64,000 bases of DNA. Source: Shouchella oshimensis (GTDB taxonomy: Bacteria > Bacillota > Bacilli > Bacillales > Bacillaceae_D). The notes below the pieces were generated by a model. It worked only from the letters and a program-made list of their open reading frames with translations, had not been told where the DNA came from and did no database searches. The stretch covers positions 2,328,667 to 2,392,666 of the forward strand of contig NZ_KV917380.1 of the NCBI RefSeq assembly GCF_002019765.1, in the 5' to 3' direction. Below, one piece after another: positions 56,714-64,000 of this stretch; the stretch's first letter is position 1, and each line of letters starts with the position of its first letter. The position numbers and the translations under genes were made by a program.

Positions 56714-57709
56714 TTAATTTAAGACGGTCACCTGTACGTTTTGACGTCCAAATTGAAAGGCTTCATCTTTCGTTTGCACGTATAAATCAATCTTATGACC
56801 TTTTATCGCTCCGCCTGTGTCTCCTGCAATAGCCTCACCATAGCCTTCTACATAAACCCTGCTACCGAGAGGAATAACATTGGGGTCAACAGCAACTACT
56901 TTTTGGTTTGGATTCGCCCGTAAATCAATACCTGTTCTCGTAACACCTGAACATCCTTCACAATAAGCTGTATATGCTGTCGCTTCCATGGTCATAGTTT
57001 GACCTGCAGACTCGTTGACAGACGTAGTCACTTCTTCCTCCACAGTCGTTGTCTCTTCTTCTACATTCGCAGTTTCTTGCTCTTGATGGTTTACTTCTGC
57101 TTCCGTTGTAACTTCTACTTGTTCGTCCTCACTACTAGTCGTATCTTCATTTTGTTCTGCTTGTGCAATTTGTTCTTTCTGCCCCTTAGAAGTCGGCGGT
57201 GATTCAACAACATTGGCTATCTTTGTTTGATTGTAATAAAGATGCGCATGTGTTTCTGGTCCTGCGATGCCGTCTACAAGTAAATGATTTGCTTGCTGGA
57301 AAGCAATCACTGCTTGTGTGGTAAGAGGGCCGAACTGACCATCAATTGAACTACTATAATAATTTAACTCTTGTAGCTTTTTTTGCAAAGCTTCCACCAG
57401 CGATCCCTCGCTCCCCTCTTGCAATACTTCTAAAGCACCTAGCGTTTGCTTACCAACAATGCCGTCTACACTTAAGCCATGCTCTTCTTGATAGGCTTTC
57501 ACCGCTTCAACAGTTGCCTCATCTAAAATGGAGGAGATATGCTCTTCTTTTAAAAAATCTTGCTCAACTAATTGGTTTTGTAGCCACTCTACTCGTTCAC
57601 TTTCTTCATATGATTCAAACGTTTGCACAGCTGTTGCATATGTATGTTCTGGCAGTAAAAATAGTACCCCCATTAGGAATGTAGCAATCATACTAATCAT
57701 ATATTTCAT
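56714..57709 (-). CDS. YocH-like secreted protein: two PG-binding domains and a 3D domain
   Basis: A 331-residue secreted protein. Signal peptide about 1-25 (MISMIATFLMGVLFLLP ... TYA). Two PG_binding_1 domains lie at about 36-95 (ATVEAVKAYQEEHGLSVDG) and 100-160 (LTTQAVIAFQQANHLLVDG). A Glu/Thr/Val-rich linker (about 170-240) leads to a C-terminal 3D domain with the three conserved Asp residues (TRTGIDLRANP, VVAVDPNVIPLGSRVYVEG, AGDTGGAIKGHKIDLYV), a double-psi barrel related to lytic transglycosylase MltA. Probably a cell wall hydrolase. ATG 57709 is chosen behind AAGGAGAGG. Confidence 0.87.
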   Translation of the reverse strand: MKYMISMIATFLMGVLFLLPEHTYATAVQTFESYEESERVEWLQNQLVEQDFLKEEHISSILDEATVEAVKAYQEEHGLSVDGIVGKQTLGALEVLQEGSEGSLVEALQKKLQELNYYSSSIDGQFGPLTTQAVIAFQQANHLLVDGIAGPETHAHLYYNQTKIANVVESPPTSKGQKEQIAQAEQNEDTTSSEDEQVEVTTEAEVNHQEQETANVEEETTTVEEEVTTSVNESAGQTMTMEATAYTAYCEGCSGVTRTGIDLRANPNQKVVAVDPNVIPLGSRVYVEGYGEAIAGDTGGAIKGHKIDLYVQTKDEAFQFGRQNVQVTVLN

Positions 57710-57883
57710 TACGAACCTCTCCTTATTTGCTTTTTCCTTATTTTCCATTAATCCACTTTTGTTTCGGTGGCGAAAAGCCTCTGAAGTCTTCATAAACAAA
57801 TGAACGCCTCCTTCTTGTAATCTGTTCCATACCTACTCGTTGTTGTCCTAAATTAATACCTATTACAGTCCATTTAATCTTTT

Positions 57884-57900
57884 TGTAACGTATTTGTAAC
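57884..57900 (+). promoter_or_regulatory. Candidate WalR (YycF) box
   Basis: TGTAAC-N5-TGTAAC is a perfect direct repeat of the WalR consensus. It lies 175 bp upstream of the YocH-like gene (minus strand) and 72 bp upstream of the divergent methyltransferase gene. In B. subtilis WalRK controls yocH, so the wall protein is the expected target, but the repeat reads in the opposite direction. Confidence 0.5.
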
Positions 57901-57971
57901 AATATAACGGTCATAAAGAGCACGAAACCACTACCGGTTCATACGATATAAAAAACAAGAGGAGGATTCGT

Positions 57972-58697
57972 ATGACCAACTACACCGATATGCTCGCCGC
58001 CTTTGGAATTGGTAGCGCCCACCCTGGTGGTTTTAAAAAATCGATCGCTATGATTATGGATATGAACATTGATGAAAGATCGATTGTTCTTGATTGCGGG
58101 TGTGGAACTGGTCAAACTTCTGCCTACATTAAACAACAATTTGATTGCGAGATGATTGCACTTGAATGCCATCCTCTAATGATTAAAAAAGCACAACAAC
58201 GGTTTACTGACAGCCTTTTATCTATTGATTTACATCAAGCCTCTATAGAAGCGATTCCATTAAAGCCAAGCTACGTTGATTACGCACTAACAGAATCCGT
58301 ATTAAGCTTTGTCTCTAGTAATCATGCTTTAGCCGAACTATATCGCGTATTAAAAAAAAGCGGCAAACTTTACCTGAATGAACTCGTTTGTTTCGCCCCT
58401 TTATCAGCTGATGAGCGATTGGTACTGCAAAACGCCTATGGGTTTACTTCACTCTTTTCACAGGATCAATGGATAGATCGATTAACAAAAGCGGGTTTTA
58501 GCACTATTGAAACAATGGAGATGTACACAGCAGAATCAATGCAGAATGATGAAACAGATAAAGGAAACGATATGCGACCGTCCGAATCGATTCACTCCCA
58601 CTTCTATGAAAAAATGCATCAACACCAGTCATTGATGGCAAACTATAAAGATAAAATTGGTCACATTATTATAAAAGCATCAAAAACGGCAATGTAA
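57972..58697 (+). CDS. Class I SAM-dependent methyltransferase
   Basis: A 241-residue Rossmann-fold methyltransferase. The SAM motif is SIVLDCGCGTGQTSAYIKQQ (about 39-58), with acidic residue Glu66 in IALECHP after strand 2 and motif IV near YVDYALTESVLSF. Substrate unknown; the layout resembles UbiE/COQ5-type small-molecule enzymes. GAGGAGG precedes the ATG. Confidence 0.8.
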   Translation: MTNYTDMLAAFGIGSAHPGGFKKSIAMIMDMNIDERSIVLDCGCGTGQTSAYIKQQFDCEMIALECHPLMIKKAQQRFTDSLLSIDLHQASIEAIPLKPSYVDYALTESVLSFVSSNHALAELYRVLKKSGKLYLNELVCFAPLSADERLVLQNAYGFTSLFSQDQWIDRLTKAGFSTIETMEMYTAESMQNDETDKGNDMRPSESIHSHFYEKMHQHQSLMANYKDKIGHIIIKASKTAM

Positions 58698-58709
58698 GAA
58701 TCCCTGCTT

Positions 58710-58771
58710 GCTCGAAATCGCTTTCATGTGGTATGGTCATAGCGAATCTTCGAGCATGATCGCTTTTTTTT
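58710..58771 (+). terminator. Terminator region before gnd
   Basis: GCTCGAAATCGCT (58710-58722) can pair with AGCGAATCTTCGAGC (58741-58755), and alternatively AGCGA (58741-58745) with TCGCT (58760-58764) directly before an eight-T run. The two foldings exclude each other. Confidence 0.55.
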
Positions 58772-58820
58772 GAGAATCATGCCTTGACTACAGGTAAGCA
58801 ATAGAGAAAGGACGTACGAA

Positions 58821-60227
58821 ATGACGAAGCAAAATATCGGTGTTATTGGTGTTGGCGTTATGGGAAGAAGTTTAGCCCTTAACTTTGAAAGTAAAGGGTA
58901 TCGCGTATCTTTATACGATGTTTCCGAAGAACGAATAAACCAAATTATTTCTTTAGAGAAAAAGAAAAATTTAGTAGGGACTTATTCCCTCGAGGAACTT
59001 GTTGCTTCATTAGAGACGCCACGCAAAATTATGCTCATGGTTCAAGCTGGCGAAGTAACAGATTCTGTCATTGATTCATTGCTTCCTTTACTTGATGAAA
59101 AAGACATTTTAATTGACGGAGGTAACACGTATTATACGGATACCATTCGTCGATCTGAACGCGTCGAAGCGCGTGGTGTTCATTTCATCGGTGCTGGTGT
59201 ATCAGGTGGCGAGGAAGGCGCACTAAAAGGACCATCTATTATGCCAGGCGGGCAAAAACAAGCCTATGAACTCGTTCGTCCACTGTTTGAAGATATTTCT
59301 GCCAAAGTAAACGGTGAACCATGTACAACATATATTGGACCTAACGGTGCTGGTCATTATGTAAAAATGGTGCATAACGGAATCGAATACGGAGATATGC
59401 AGCTCATTTCTGAATCCTATGCGCTATTAAAAGAGATTGTTGGCCTTTCAAATGATGAACTTCATCACGTCTTTAAAGAATGGAACGAAGGCGAACTTGA
59501 CAGCTATCTAATTGAAATAACCGCAGACATCTTCACCAAACAAGATGAAGAAACAGGACAAGCACTCGTTGACGTTATTCTTGATTCGGCAGGTCAAAAA
59601 GGGACCGGAAAGTGGACAAGCAAAAGTGCCTTAGATCTAGGTGTTCCTTTATCTATCATTACTGAATCGGTTTTCGCCCGCTTCTTATCAGCGATAAAAG
59701 AAGAGCGTATTCAAGCGAGTAAAGTGCTTTCTGGACCTAAAACAACGCCTTATTCAGGCGACAAACAAGAGATCATTGAAGAGATTCGAAAAGCTCTTTT
59801 CTTTAGTAAAGTGCTTTCCTATGCACAAGGTTTTGCTCAATTAAAAGCTATGTCAGATGAGCAAGATTGGAATATTCAATATGGAGAAGTTGCTCGTATT
59901 TTCCGGGGAGGCTGTATTATTCGTGCTGCGTTCCTTCATAAAATTACGGAAGCTTTCTCAAATAATCCAGAATTAGCAAATTTACTGCTTGATCCTTACT
60001 TTGAAAACGTTGCTTCTTCATACCAAAGCTCATTAAGAAAAGTCATTTCTCTTGCGGTTGAAAATGGCGTTCCTGTCCCTAGTTTTTCAAGCGCTATTGC
60101 GTATTATGATAGTTACCGAAGTGAACGTTTGCCAGCTAATTTGCTACAGGCACAACGTGATTATTTTGGCGCTCACACGTATAAGCGTATTGATAAAGAC
60201 GGCATTTTCCATACAAACTGGGTATAA
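58821..60227 (+). CDS. gnd: 6-phosphogluconate dehydrogenase, decarboxylating
   Basis: A 468-residue enzyme of the oxidative pentose phosphate pathway converting 6-phosphogluconate to ribulose-5-phosphate with NADP+. Nucleotide motif [18 protein letters not shown] at 10-27; substrate-site motifs [16 protein letters not shown] and the catalytic Lys in [20 protein letters not shown]-terminal [14 protein letters not shown] region. Full length. Zwf, the preceding pathway enzyme, is encoded nearby at 61400-62881 on the other strand. Confidence 0.95.
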   Translation: MTKQNIGVIGVGVMGRSLALNFESKGYRVSLYDVSEERINQIISLEKKKNLVGTYSLEELVASLETPRKIMLMVQAGEVTDSVIDSLLPLLDEKDILIDGGNTYYTDTIRRSERVEARGVHFIGAGVSGGEEGALKGPSIMPGGQKQAYELVRPLFEDISAKVNGEPCTTYIGPNGAGHYVKMVHNGIEYGDMQLISESYALLKEIVGLSNDELHHVFKEWNEGELDSYLIEITADIFTKQDEETGQALVDVILDSAGQKGTGKWTSKSALDLGVPLSIITESVFARFLSAIKEERIQASKVLSGPKTTPYSGDKQEIIEEIRKALFFSKVLSYAQGFAQLKAMSDEQDWNIQYGEVARIFRGGCIIRAAFLHKITEAFSNNPELANLLLDPYFENVASSYQSSLRKVISLAVENGVPVPSFSSAIAYYDSYRSERLPANLLQAQRDYFGAHTYKRIDKDGIFHTNWV

Positions 60228-60348
60228 TCAACGAAGTAAGCCTTGGAGGTTGAATGTGTCCACTGTGGTTTTCACTTATACATGAAGCATATCGCCAACA
60301 TCTTTTCTCCAAGAATGACCATTTCGTTCTGTCCATTACGATTCAAGC

Positions 60349-60377
60349 AAAAAAGCGCCGAGGTCGGCGCTTTTTTT
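60349..60377. terminator. Bidirectional terminator gnd / pseudo-M50 gene
   Basis: AAAAAAGCGCCG (60349-60360) pairs with CGGCGCTTTTTTT (60365-60377), with T-runs on both strands and a four-base loop. Confidence 0.9.
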
Positions 60378-60414
60378 GCTCTACTGCTGCATACTGATTT
60401 ATCTGTCAAGAGTG

Positions 60415-61155
60415 TTACGCATCTGGTTCTACATAATTTCCTCTTGCGCGTTCATCTCGGTCACGATTCTCTTTCGTTTGTTCCTGGGATTCTGTAAAAC
60501 TACGCTCATTATTGGAGTCTGAATCGGTATTGTCCCTTGTTCCACTTGATTCAGGATTTGTATGATCGTCTCTTTCTTCATCGTCTCGATCTCGATTTTC
60601 CATCGTTTCTTCTTGAGCCTCTGTATTGCTTCGTTCATTGTTTTCTTCCGTCTTCAACTCGTTTTCTTCTCTGAGTTTTTTGAAATCTGACCGCTCACCG
60701 TGCCAAATAAGGTCAAATATTGCACGGCCATTTGTAGGTTGTCCATCTGGAAGATAAACAGGAATAACATCAAAAAGCATGTAGTAGAAGCAATAAAAAA
60801 TAAAGGTTGTCCAAAAGATATTAGGTGGTAAAACGCTACTAAGAACGAGGGAATTTACAAGGAACGCAAACGTTCCCGTCGTAATAATAGGTGCAGCATA
60901 GATAAAACCATGCCAAAAGCGGTTCCCTGGCTTTAATTCATCGTATTCCATCCAGCTGTACATAAAGAAATAACGTCTAACCTCTACCGTTCTTAGCTTA
61001 ATTAACGTAGGACCACTACCAATAATCAGTTTTTTATTTTCACCTCTAAGGAGCGAAGCAGCCAAATAATAACCCGATTCACGTATAACCGTGACAATCG
61101 GAAGGATAAACAGAGCTGCCATAAACAAGCGTAACCAATCAGTTGGACTAAACAA
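60415..61155 (-). CDS. Membrane protein related to M50 site-2 proteases but lacking the zinc motif
   Basis: A 246-residue protein (TTG start at 61155 behind AAAGGAG; a TTG nine codons earlier lacks a site). Four or so membrane segments lie in the first ~140 residues. The arrangement recalls M50 peptidases: where HExxH should stand there is RESGYY (25-30), keeping only Glu, and the second motif NxxPxxxLDG appears as FDVIPVYLPDG (128-138). Loss of both His should abolish zinc binding, so it is a pseudoprotease or an unrelated look-alike. The C-terminal tail (about 155-246) is highly charged and contains two copies of a ~22-residue unit, at 174-195 and 217-238 (each ending ENRDRD plus acidic/Arg residues). 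Confidence 0.6.
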   Translation of the reverse strand: MFSPTDWLRLFMAALFILPIVTVIRESGYYLAASLLRGENKKLIIGSGPTLIKLRTVEVRRYFFMYSWMEYDELKPGNRFWHGFIYAAPIITTGTFAFLVNSLVLSSVLPPNIFWTTFIFYCFYYMLFDVIPVYLPDGQPTNGRAIFDLIWHGERSDFKKLREENELKTEENNERSNTEAQEETMENRDRDDEERDDHTNPESSGTRDNTDSDSNNERSFTESQEQTKENRDRDERARGNYVEPDA

Positions 61156-61350
61156 ATGATCTCCTTTCTTATTCCATTTCAATTTATCTACTTCTTACTA
61201 TTTTTTTAGTTGTATAAAATGACGGATGGACAATGCTACAGGAATAGAAAAAAAATTACAACCGATTTATTAAAGAGGAAGCAAAATCAGGATAATATTC
61301 TCAGTTCTATTCCATATTTAGCCGCTTGTATTACGGATAATCGTAACCAC

Positions 61351-61381
61351 AAAAAGAGAAGGGGCTTATCGTCCCCTTCTC
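61351..61381 (-). terminator. zwf terminator
   Basis: GAGAAGGGG (61356-61364) pairs with CCCCTTCTC (61373-61381). On the minus strand it is followed by TTTTT, 19 bp after the zwf stop. Confidence 0.85.
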
Positions 61382-61399
61382 ACCATTTTGCTTATTTGC

Positions 61400-62881
61400 C
61401 TACATTTCTTCAACAGGCCACCATGCGTGATTTTCACCTGCAAGTAATTGATCTGCTTCTTTTGGACCCATTGTTCCTGCTCGATAATTCACCGGTTTAC
61501 GAGCAGACTCTTTCCATGCATTTGAAATAGCGTCGACGAGTGACCAAGATAAACTTACTTCATCCCAGTGAGCAAAGTTTGTTGCATCACCCATCATGCA
61601 ATCATAGAGCAAACGTTCATATGCTTCCGGTGTGTTAATACGGTCTTCACTATCATGACGATATTCCAAATGAACAGGCGTTGTGTCGGCAGAGCCAATC
61701 TTTTTTCCATTCAAAACAATCGTAATGCCTTCGTCTGGCTGAATGTGAATAATAAGCAAGTTCGGCCCTGTTGCTTTATGTTCCTTTGCATAAAGATTAA
61801 GGGGCATCTCTTTAAATTCAACAACGATTTTTGTTGATTTTACAGCCATTCGTTTCCCTGTTCGAATATAAAAAGGAACACCTGCCCATACGTGGTTATC
61901 AATCATTAGTTTAGCTGCTACATAGGTTTCTGTATGAGATTGAGGATCGACATTGTCTTCCTCCACATAACCCGGTACCTGTTGACCATTAATGGTACCT
62001 TCGTCATACTGCGCGCGAACAACAGTATCATCAATATTGTCATTTGTAATAAGTCGCAGTGCACGGAGCACCTTTATTTTTTCACTTCTTATTTCGTCTG
62101 TTGTTAATTGTAACGGTACGTCCATAGCCAATAAGGAAACCATTTGGAGCATATGGTTTTGTACCATGTCGCGTAAAGCACCGGATTTTTCATAATAACC
62201 ACCACGGCCCTCCACACCAAGCTTTTCACTAGAAGTTATTTGCACATTAGCAATATGACGGTTATTCCAAAGCGGGGCAAACATAGCATTTGCGAATCGT
62301 ATGACTTGTATATTTTGAACCATTTCTTTTCCTAAATAATGATCAATTCGATAGATTTCATCTTCAGCAAACGCTTCACGAATTTCATTATTAAGCACTT
62401 TGGCAGTTTGTAAATCTGTTCCAAATGGCTTTTCGATGACAAGTCTTGTCCACCCATTTGTTTCCTTTAAACCATAATTATGTATCGATTGAGCAATTTG
62501 ACCAAAAAATTCTGGCGCCATTGCCATGTAAAAAATGCGGTTTCCAGGTAATTGGAAATTATTTTCTTTGTTCTCGATTTCTTGCTTTAAGCCTTTATAA
62601 GAATCTTTGTTCGTTACATCGAACGACAAGTAAGAAAAATGAGTAAGAAAGGAGTCTACCTTATCCAGTTGTTGATTGGATTCTTCCAGCGCCTCTTGAA
62701 CGACACCTCTTAGTGTTTCATCGTTCCACTCTCTTCTTCCTAGTCCAATGACAGCAAATTTATTTGATAGCAAGCCCTTTACATACAAATTGTATAAAGA
62801 TGGAAACAATTTTCGTTTTGCAAGATCTCCAGTTGACCCAAATATAACAAAAACAGCCTCTGACTGTCTATTATCTTCCAT
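61400..62881 (-). CDS. zwf: Glucose-6-phosphate 1-dehydrogenase
   Basis: A 493-residue enzyme oxidising glucose-6-phosphate to 6-phosphogluconolactone and making NADPH. NADP motif FGSTGDLAKRKLFP near the N-terminus, active-site motif RIDHYLGKEMVQN with the catalytic His, and the PDEGITIVLNGK stretch in the C-terminal domain. AGAGGG precedes the ATG. It is convergent with gnd, separated by the pseudo-M50 gene. Confidence 0.96.
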   Translation of the reverse strand: MEDNRQSEAVFVIFGSTGDLAKRKLFPSLYNLYVKGLLSNKFAVIGLGRREWNDETLRGVVQEALEESNQQLDKVDSFLTHFSYLSFDVTNKDSYKGLKQEIENKENNFQLPGNRIFYMAMAPEFFGQIAQSIHNYGLKETNGWTRLVIEKPFGTDLQTAKVLNNEIREAFAEDEIYRIDHYLGKEMVQNIQVIRFANAMFAPLWNNRHIANVQITSSEKLGVEGRGGYYEKSGALRDMVQNHMLQMVSLLAMDVPLQLTTDEIRSEKIKVLRALRLITNDNIDDTVVRAQYDEGTINGQQVPGYVEEDNVDPQSHTETYVAAKLMIDNHVWAGVPFYIRTGKRMAVKSTKIVVEFKEMPLNLYAKEHKATGPNLLIIHIQPDEGITIVLNGKKIGSADTTPVHLEYRHDSEDRINTPEAYERLLYDCMMGDATNFAHWDEVSLSWSLVDAISNAWKESARKPVNYRAGTMGPKEADQLLAGENHAWWPVEEM

Positions 62882-62937
62882 GAGTATACCCTCTTTCTAG
62901 TTCACAACGCTGATCATTTTCTATCCTTATACTAAGG

Positions 62938-63129
62938 TTAGTGCTTTTCATAATACCAGTTTATCATTGTTTTAGCTACAGTTTGAACTTTGAATCCATT
63001 GGTTTGTATCTGTTTTTCATTGTAACCGCTTTTTGTAATCGCTATCCTATTTCCACGTACATCTTTTTCATGTTGTTCATTCAATTTAGTGAGGTAAACG
63101 AAAAAGGGCGATTGGTCTCGGTGAATCAT
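62938..63129 (-). CDS. Possible small protein, weakly supported
   Basis: A 63-codon reading frame upstream of zwf on the same strand, ATG at 63129 with AAGG at plausible spacing. The predicted product is basic, without membrane segment or recognisable domain. The same interval could equally be a plain leader region. I list it because the rest of 62882-63190 shows no other gene. Confidence 0.25.
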   Translation of the reverse strand: MIHRDQSPFFVYLTKLNEQHEKDVRGNRIAITKSGYNEKQIQTNGFKVQTVAKTMINWYYEKH

Positions 63130-63190
63130 CCAACCTTATTTCGACTTCTGCGAATAGTCTACAGTATCCTACAAAAAGGTGGTGGATTAC

Positions 63191-63496
63191 TTGTCTCGTT
63201 CACACGATGAGAAAAAGAATGAAAAGCGAAATGATTGTGACTGTCAGTGTCAAAATCCATGTCGGTTTCCCTTCTTTCCGTTTCCAATTTCGAGAGGTTC
63301 CAACTGTCAATCTTTAGTGGCAATTGCAAATACCGTCCTAGCTTTACCAGCTAACACACCAGTAACAATTACAACAGCTACGAGCACATTCACAGGAATA
63401 TTTATTGGGTTTAACCTTGCGAATGGTACGGTTGTGTTTACAGATGGTGTACAGACACGAACATTTACACTATCTCAAATTTGTACAATCAGCTAA
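63191..63496 (+). CDS. Small Cys-containing hydrophobic protein, possibly spore surface
   Basis: A ~101-residue protein, probably starting at TTG 63191 just after AAAGGTGGTGG (an upstream GTG is possible). The N-terminus is charged and Cys-rich (DCDCQCQNPCRF), followed by FPFFPFPIS and a C-terminal ~65-residue beta-rich, Thr/Val-rich stretch (NTPVTITTATSTFTGIFIG ... TRTFTLSQICTI). The composition recalls small coat or exosporium proteins of bacilli such as CotZ-type Cys-rich proteins, but I do not recognise a family. It has its own terminator. Confidence 0.6.
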   Translation: MSRSHDEKKNEKRNDCDCQCQNPCRFPFFPFPISRGSNCQSLVAIANTVLALPANTPVTITTATSTFTGIFIGFNLANGTVVFTDGVQTRTFTLSQICTIS

Positions 63497-63502
63497 CAGT
63501 GC

Positions 63503-63539
63503 AAAAGTCGAGCTCAAGAAATCGAGCTCGACTTTTTTA
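63503..63539 (+). terminator. Terminator of the small Cys-rich gene
   Basis: AAAAGTCGAGCTC (63503-63515) pairs perfectly with GAGCTCGACTTTT (63524-63536), followed by more T. Confidence 0.9.
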
Positions 63540-63598
63540 CGCTCGCAATACATATTCAACTTCAGACTTGAATACGATGATTTAAAGGAGTTGATAGA

Positions 63599-63925
63599 AT
63601 GTTCGGAAATGGGGAATGGGTGATTTATAAAGCCGGTCGCACGAGTATATTAGGTTGGATTAGTGAAGCCAAAGTCATTGCGTCAAGCTCTTCAAATGAA
63701 CCGATTAAAACGATGTATCAATTCTACACAAAGCAACGAGTATTAAATGGCAAACAACCACTTCTTGCAAATGAAGACGATTTGCAAACGAGCAAGGCTC
63801 GTTTAAAAGAATCTGATATAAGAGCTTTACAAGAACTAGCACTACTCACTAAGGACAAGCAGTGGTTCATGGAGTTAAGCCGTTTAAGAGATAAAGTAGG
63901 AATTCGAAAAAACGTATCGAATTAA
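63599..63925 (+). CDS. Small hypothetical protein with IDEAL-like C-terminus
   Basis: A 108-residue cytosolic protein. The first 30 residues (WVIYKAGRTSILGWISEAKV) look like a small beta domain; near the C-terminus LALLTKDKQWFMELSRLRDK resembles the IDEAL motif of several Bacillus proteins. AAAGGAG lies eight bases before the ATG. Function unknown. Confidence 0.6.
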   Translation: MFGNGEWVIYKAGRTSILGWISEAKVIASSSSNEPIKTMYQFYTKQRVLNGKQPLLANEDDLQTSKARLKESDIRALQELALLTKDKQWFMELSRLRDKVGIRKNVSN

Positions 63926-63968
63926 TTGAATTGGTTATTCCTATACTTATTTCTCTATCATTACGATT

Positions 63969-64000
63969 TTATACTAAAGGCAACCATTCTTCATCTTTAT
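63969..64000 (-). CDS. Possible C-terminal fragment of a gene entering from the right
   Basis: A minus-strand reading frame enters at the edge and ends KDEEWLPLV-stop at 63969. Only ten codons are visible, so this is a guess based on protein-like composition. Confidence 0.25.
   Translation of the reverse strand, partial: KDEEWLPLV

Noticed and set aside
60052-60285. Frames overlapping the 3' end of gnd
   Set aside because: Out-of-frame shadows of a conserved enzyme, no start signal.
62941-63210. Plus-strand 89-codon frame encoding a hydrophobic peptide
   Set aside because: No ribosome binding site; it overlaps the start of the small Cys-rich gene and the opposite-strand frame. Hydrophobic composition is expected of AT-rich DNA.

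Overview
The window reads as chromosomal DNA of a spore-forming, low-GC Bacillaceae, probably from the alkaliphilic Shouchella/Alkalihalobacillus side of the family. The evidence is strong AGGAGG-type ribosome binding sites, frequent TTG starts, a YheC/YheD spore-coat-associated gene, SpoIISA, ClpE with a CtsR box, PucR-type purine regulation, a Na+-linked NhaC and PutP, and a TPP-riboswitch-controlled ykoEDC thiamine-precursor transporter. No rRNA or tRNA genes were seen. The species assignment is inference.

Layout. 1-7.7 kb: the edge of an IS110-type transposase, then a ureide (purine) catabolism cluster: allantoinase, a YfcC-type carrier, the PucR regulator, and divergently allantoate amidohydrolase and ureidoglycine/glyoxylate aminotransferase. 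7.7-11.3 kb: a MITE-like repeat, a small lipoprotein, PutP, and a TPR-containing HTH regulator of RRNPP type. 11.3-16.7 kb: an abg-like operon (AbgT carrier, two M20 amidohydrolases, a regulator) for cleavage of N-acylated or p-aminobenzoyl-glutamate-like compounds. 17-22.8 kb: a sugar operon (binding protein, two permeases, NagZ-like GH3, ROK regulator) with a clear promoter overlapped by a palindrome. 23.3-27.5 kb: KatG behind two PerR-like boxes, a second copy of the repeat, and an NhaC antiporter. 27.7-41 kb: assorted metabolism (atypical SDR, SufT-like protein, ATP-grasp ligase, formyl-THF cyclo-ligase-like protein, YebC, exonuclease III, MccA/MccB reverse transsulfuration) plus a two-gene acetamidase operon and a SpoIISA/SpoIISB-like toxin-antitoxin pair between two paralogous flavin monooxygenases. 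41-56.7 kb: Eis-like acetyltransferase, ClpE, YheC/D, the kynUBA tryptophan-to-anthranilate operon, 3-methyladenine glycosylase, the ykoEDC ECF transporter, a HAD phosphatase, IlvE and a CDF transporter. 56.7-64 kb: a YocH-like wall protein, a methyltransferase, the oxidative pentose phosphate enzymes Gnd and Zwf, a pseudo-M50 membrane protein and small hypothetical proteins.

The most unusual item is the acetamidase/formamidase operon (29.57-31.63 kb). Its second gene encodes an N-terminal Cro/C1-type HTH followed by a degenerate F1-ATPase beta subunit: the beta-subunit framework and C-terminal helical domain are recognisable, but the P-loop is gone. The operon promoter is covered by a 33-bp near-perfect palindrome, the expected operator for such a protein. 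I do not know of a described regulator with this architecture. The second notable item is a 52-codon SpoIISB-like antitoxin gene directly after a clear SpoIISA homologue. The third is a pair of 265-275 bp repeats whose internal 17-bp hairpin differs between copies by a compensatory base-pair change.
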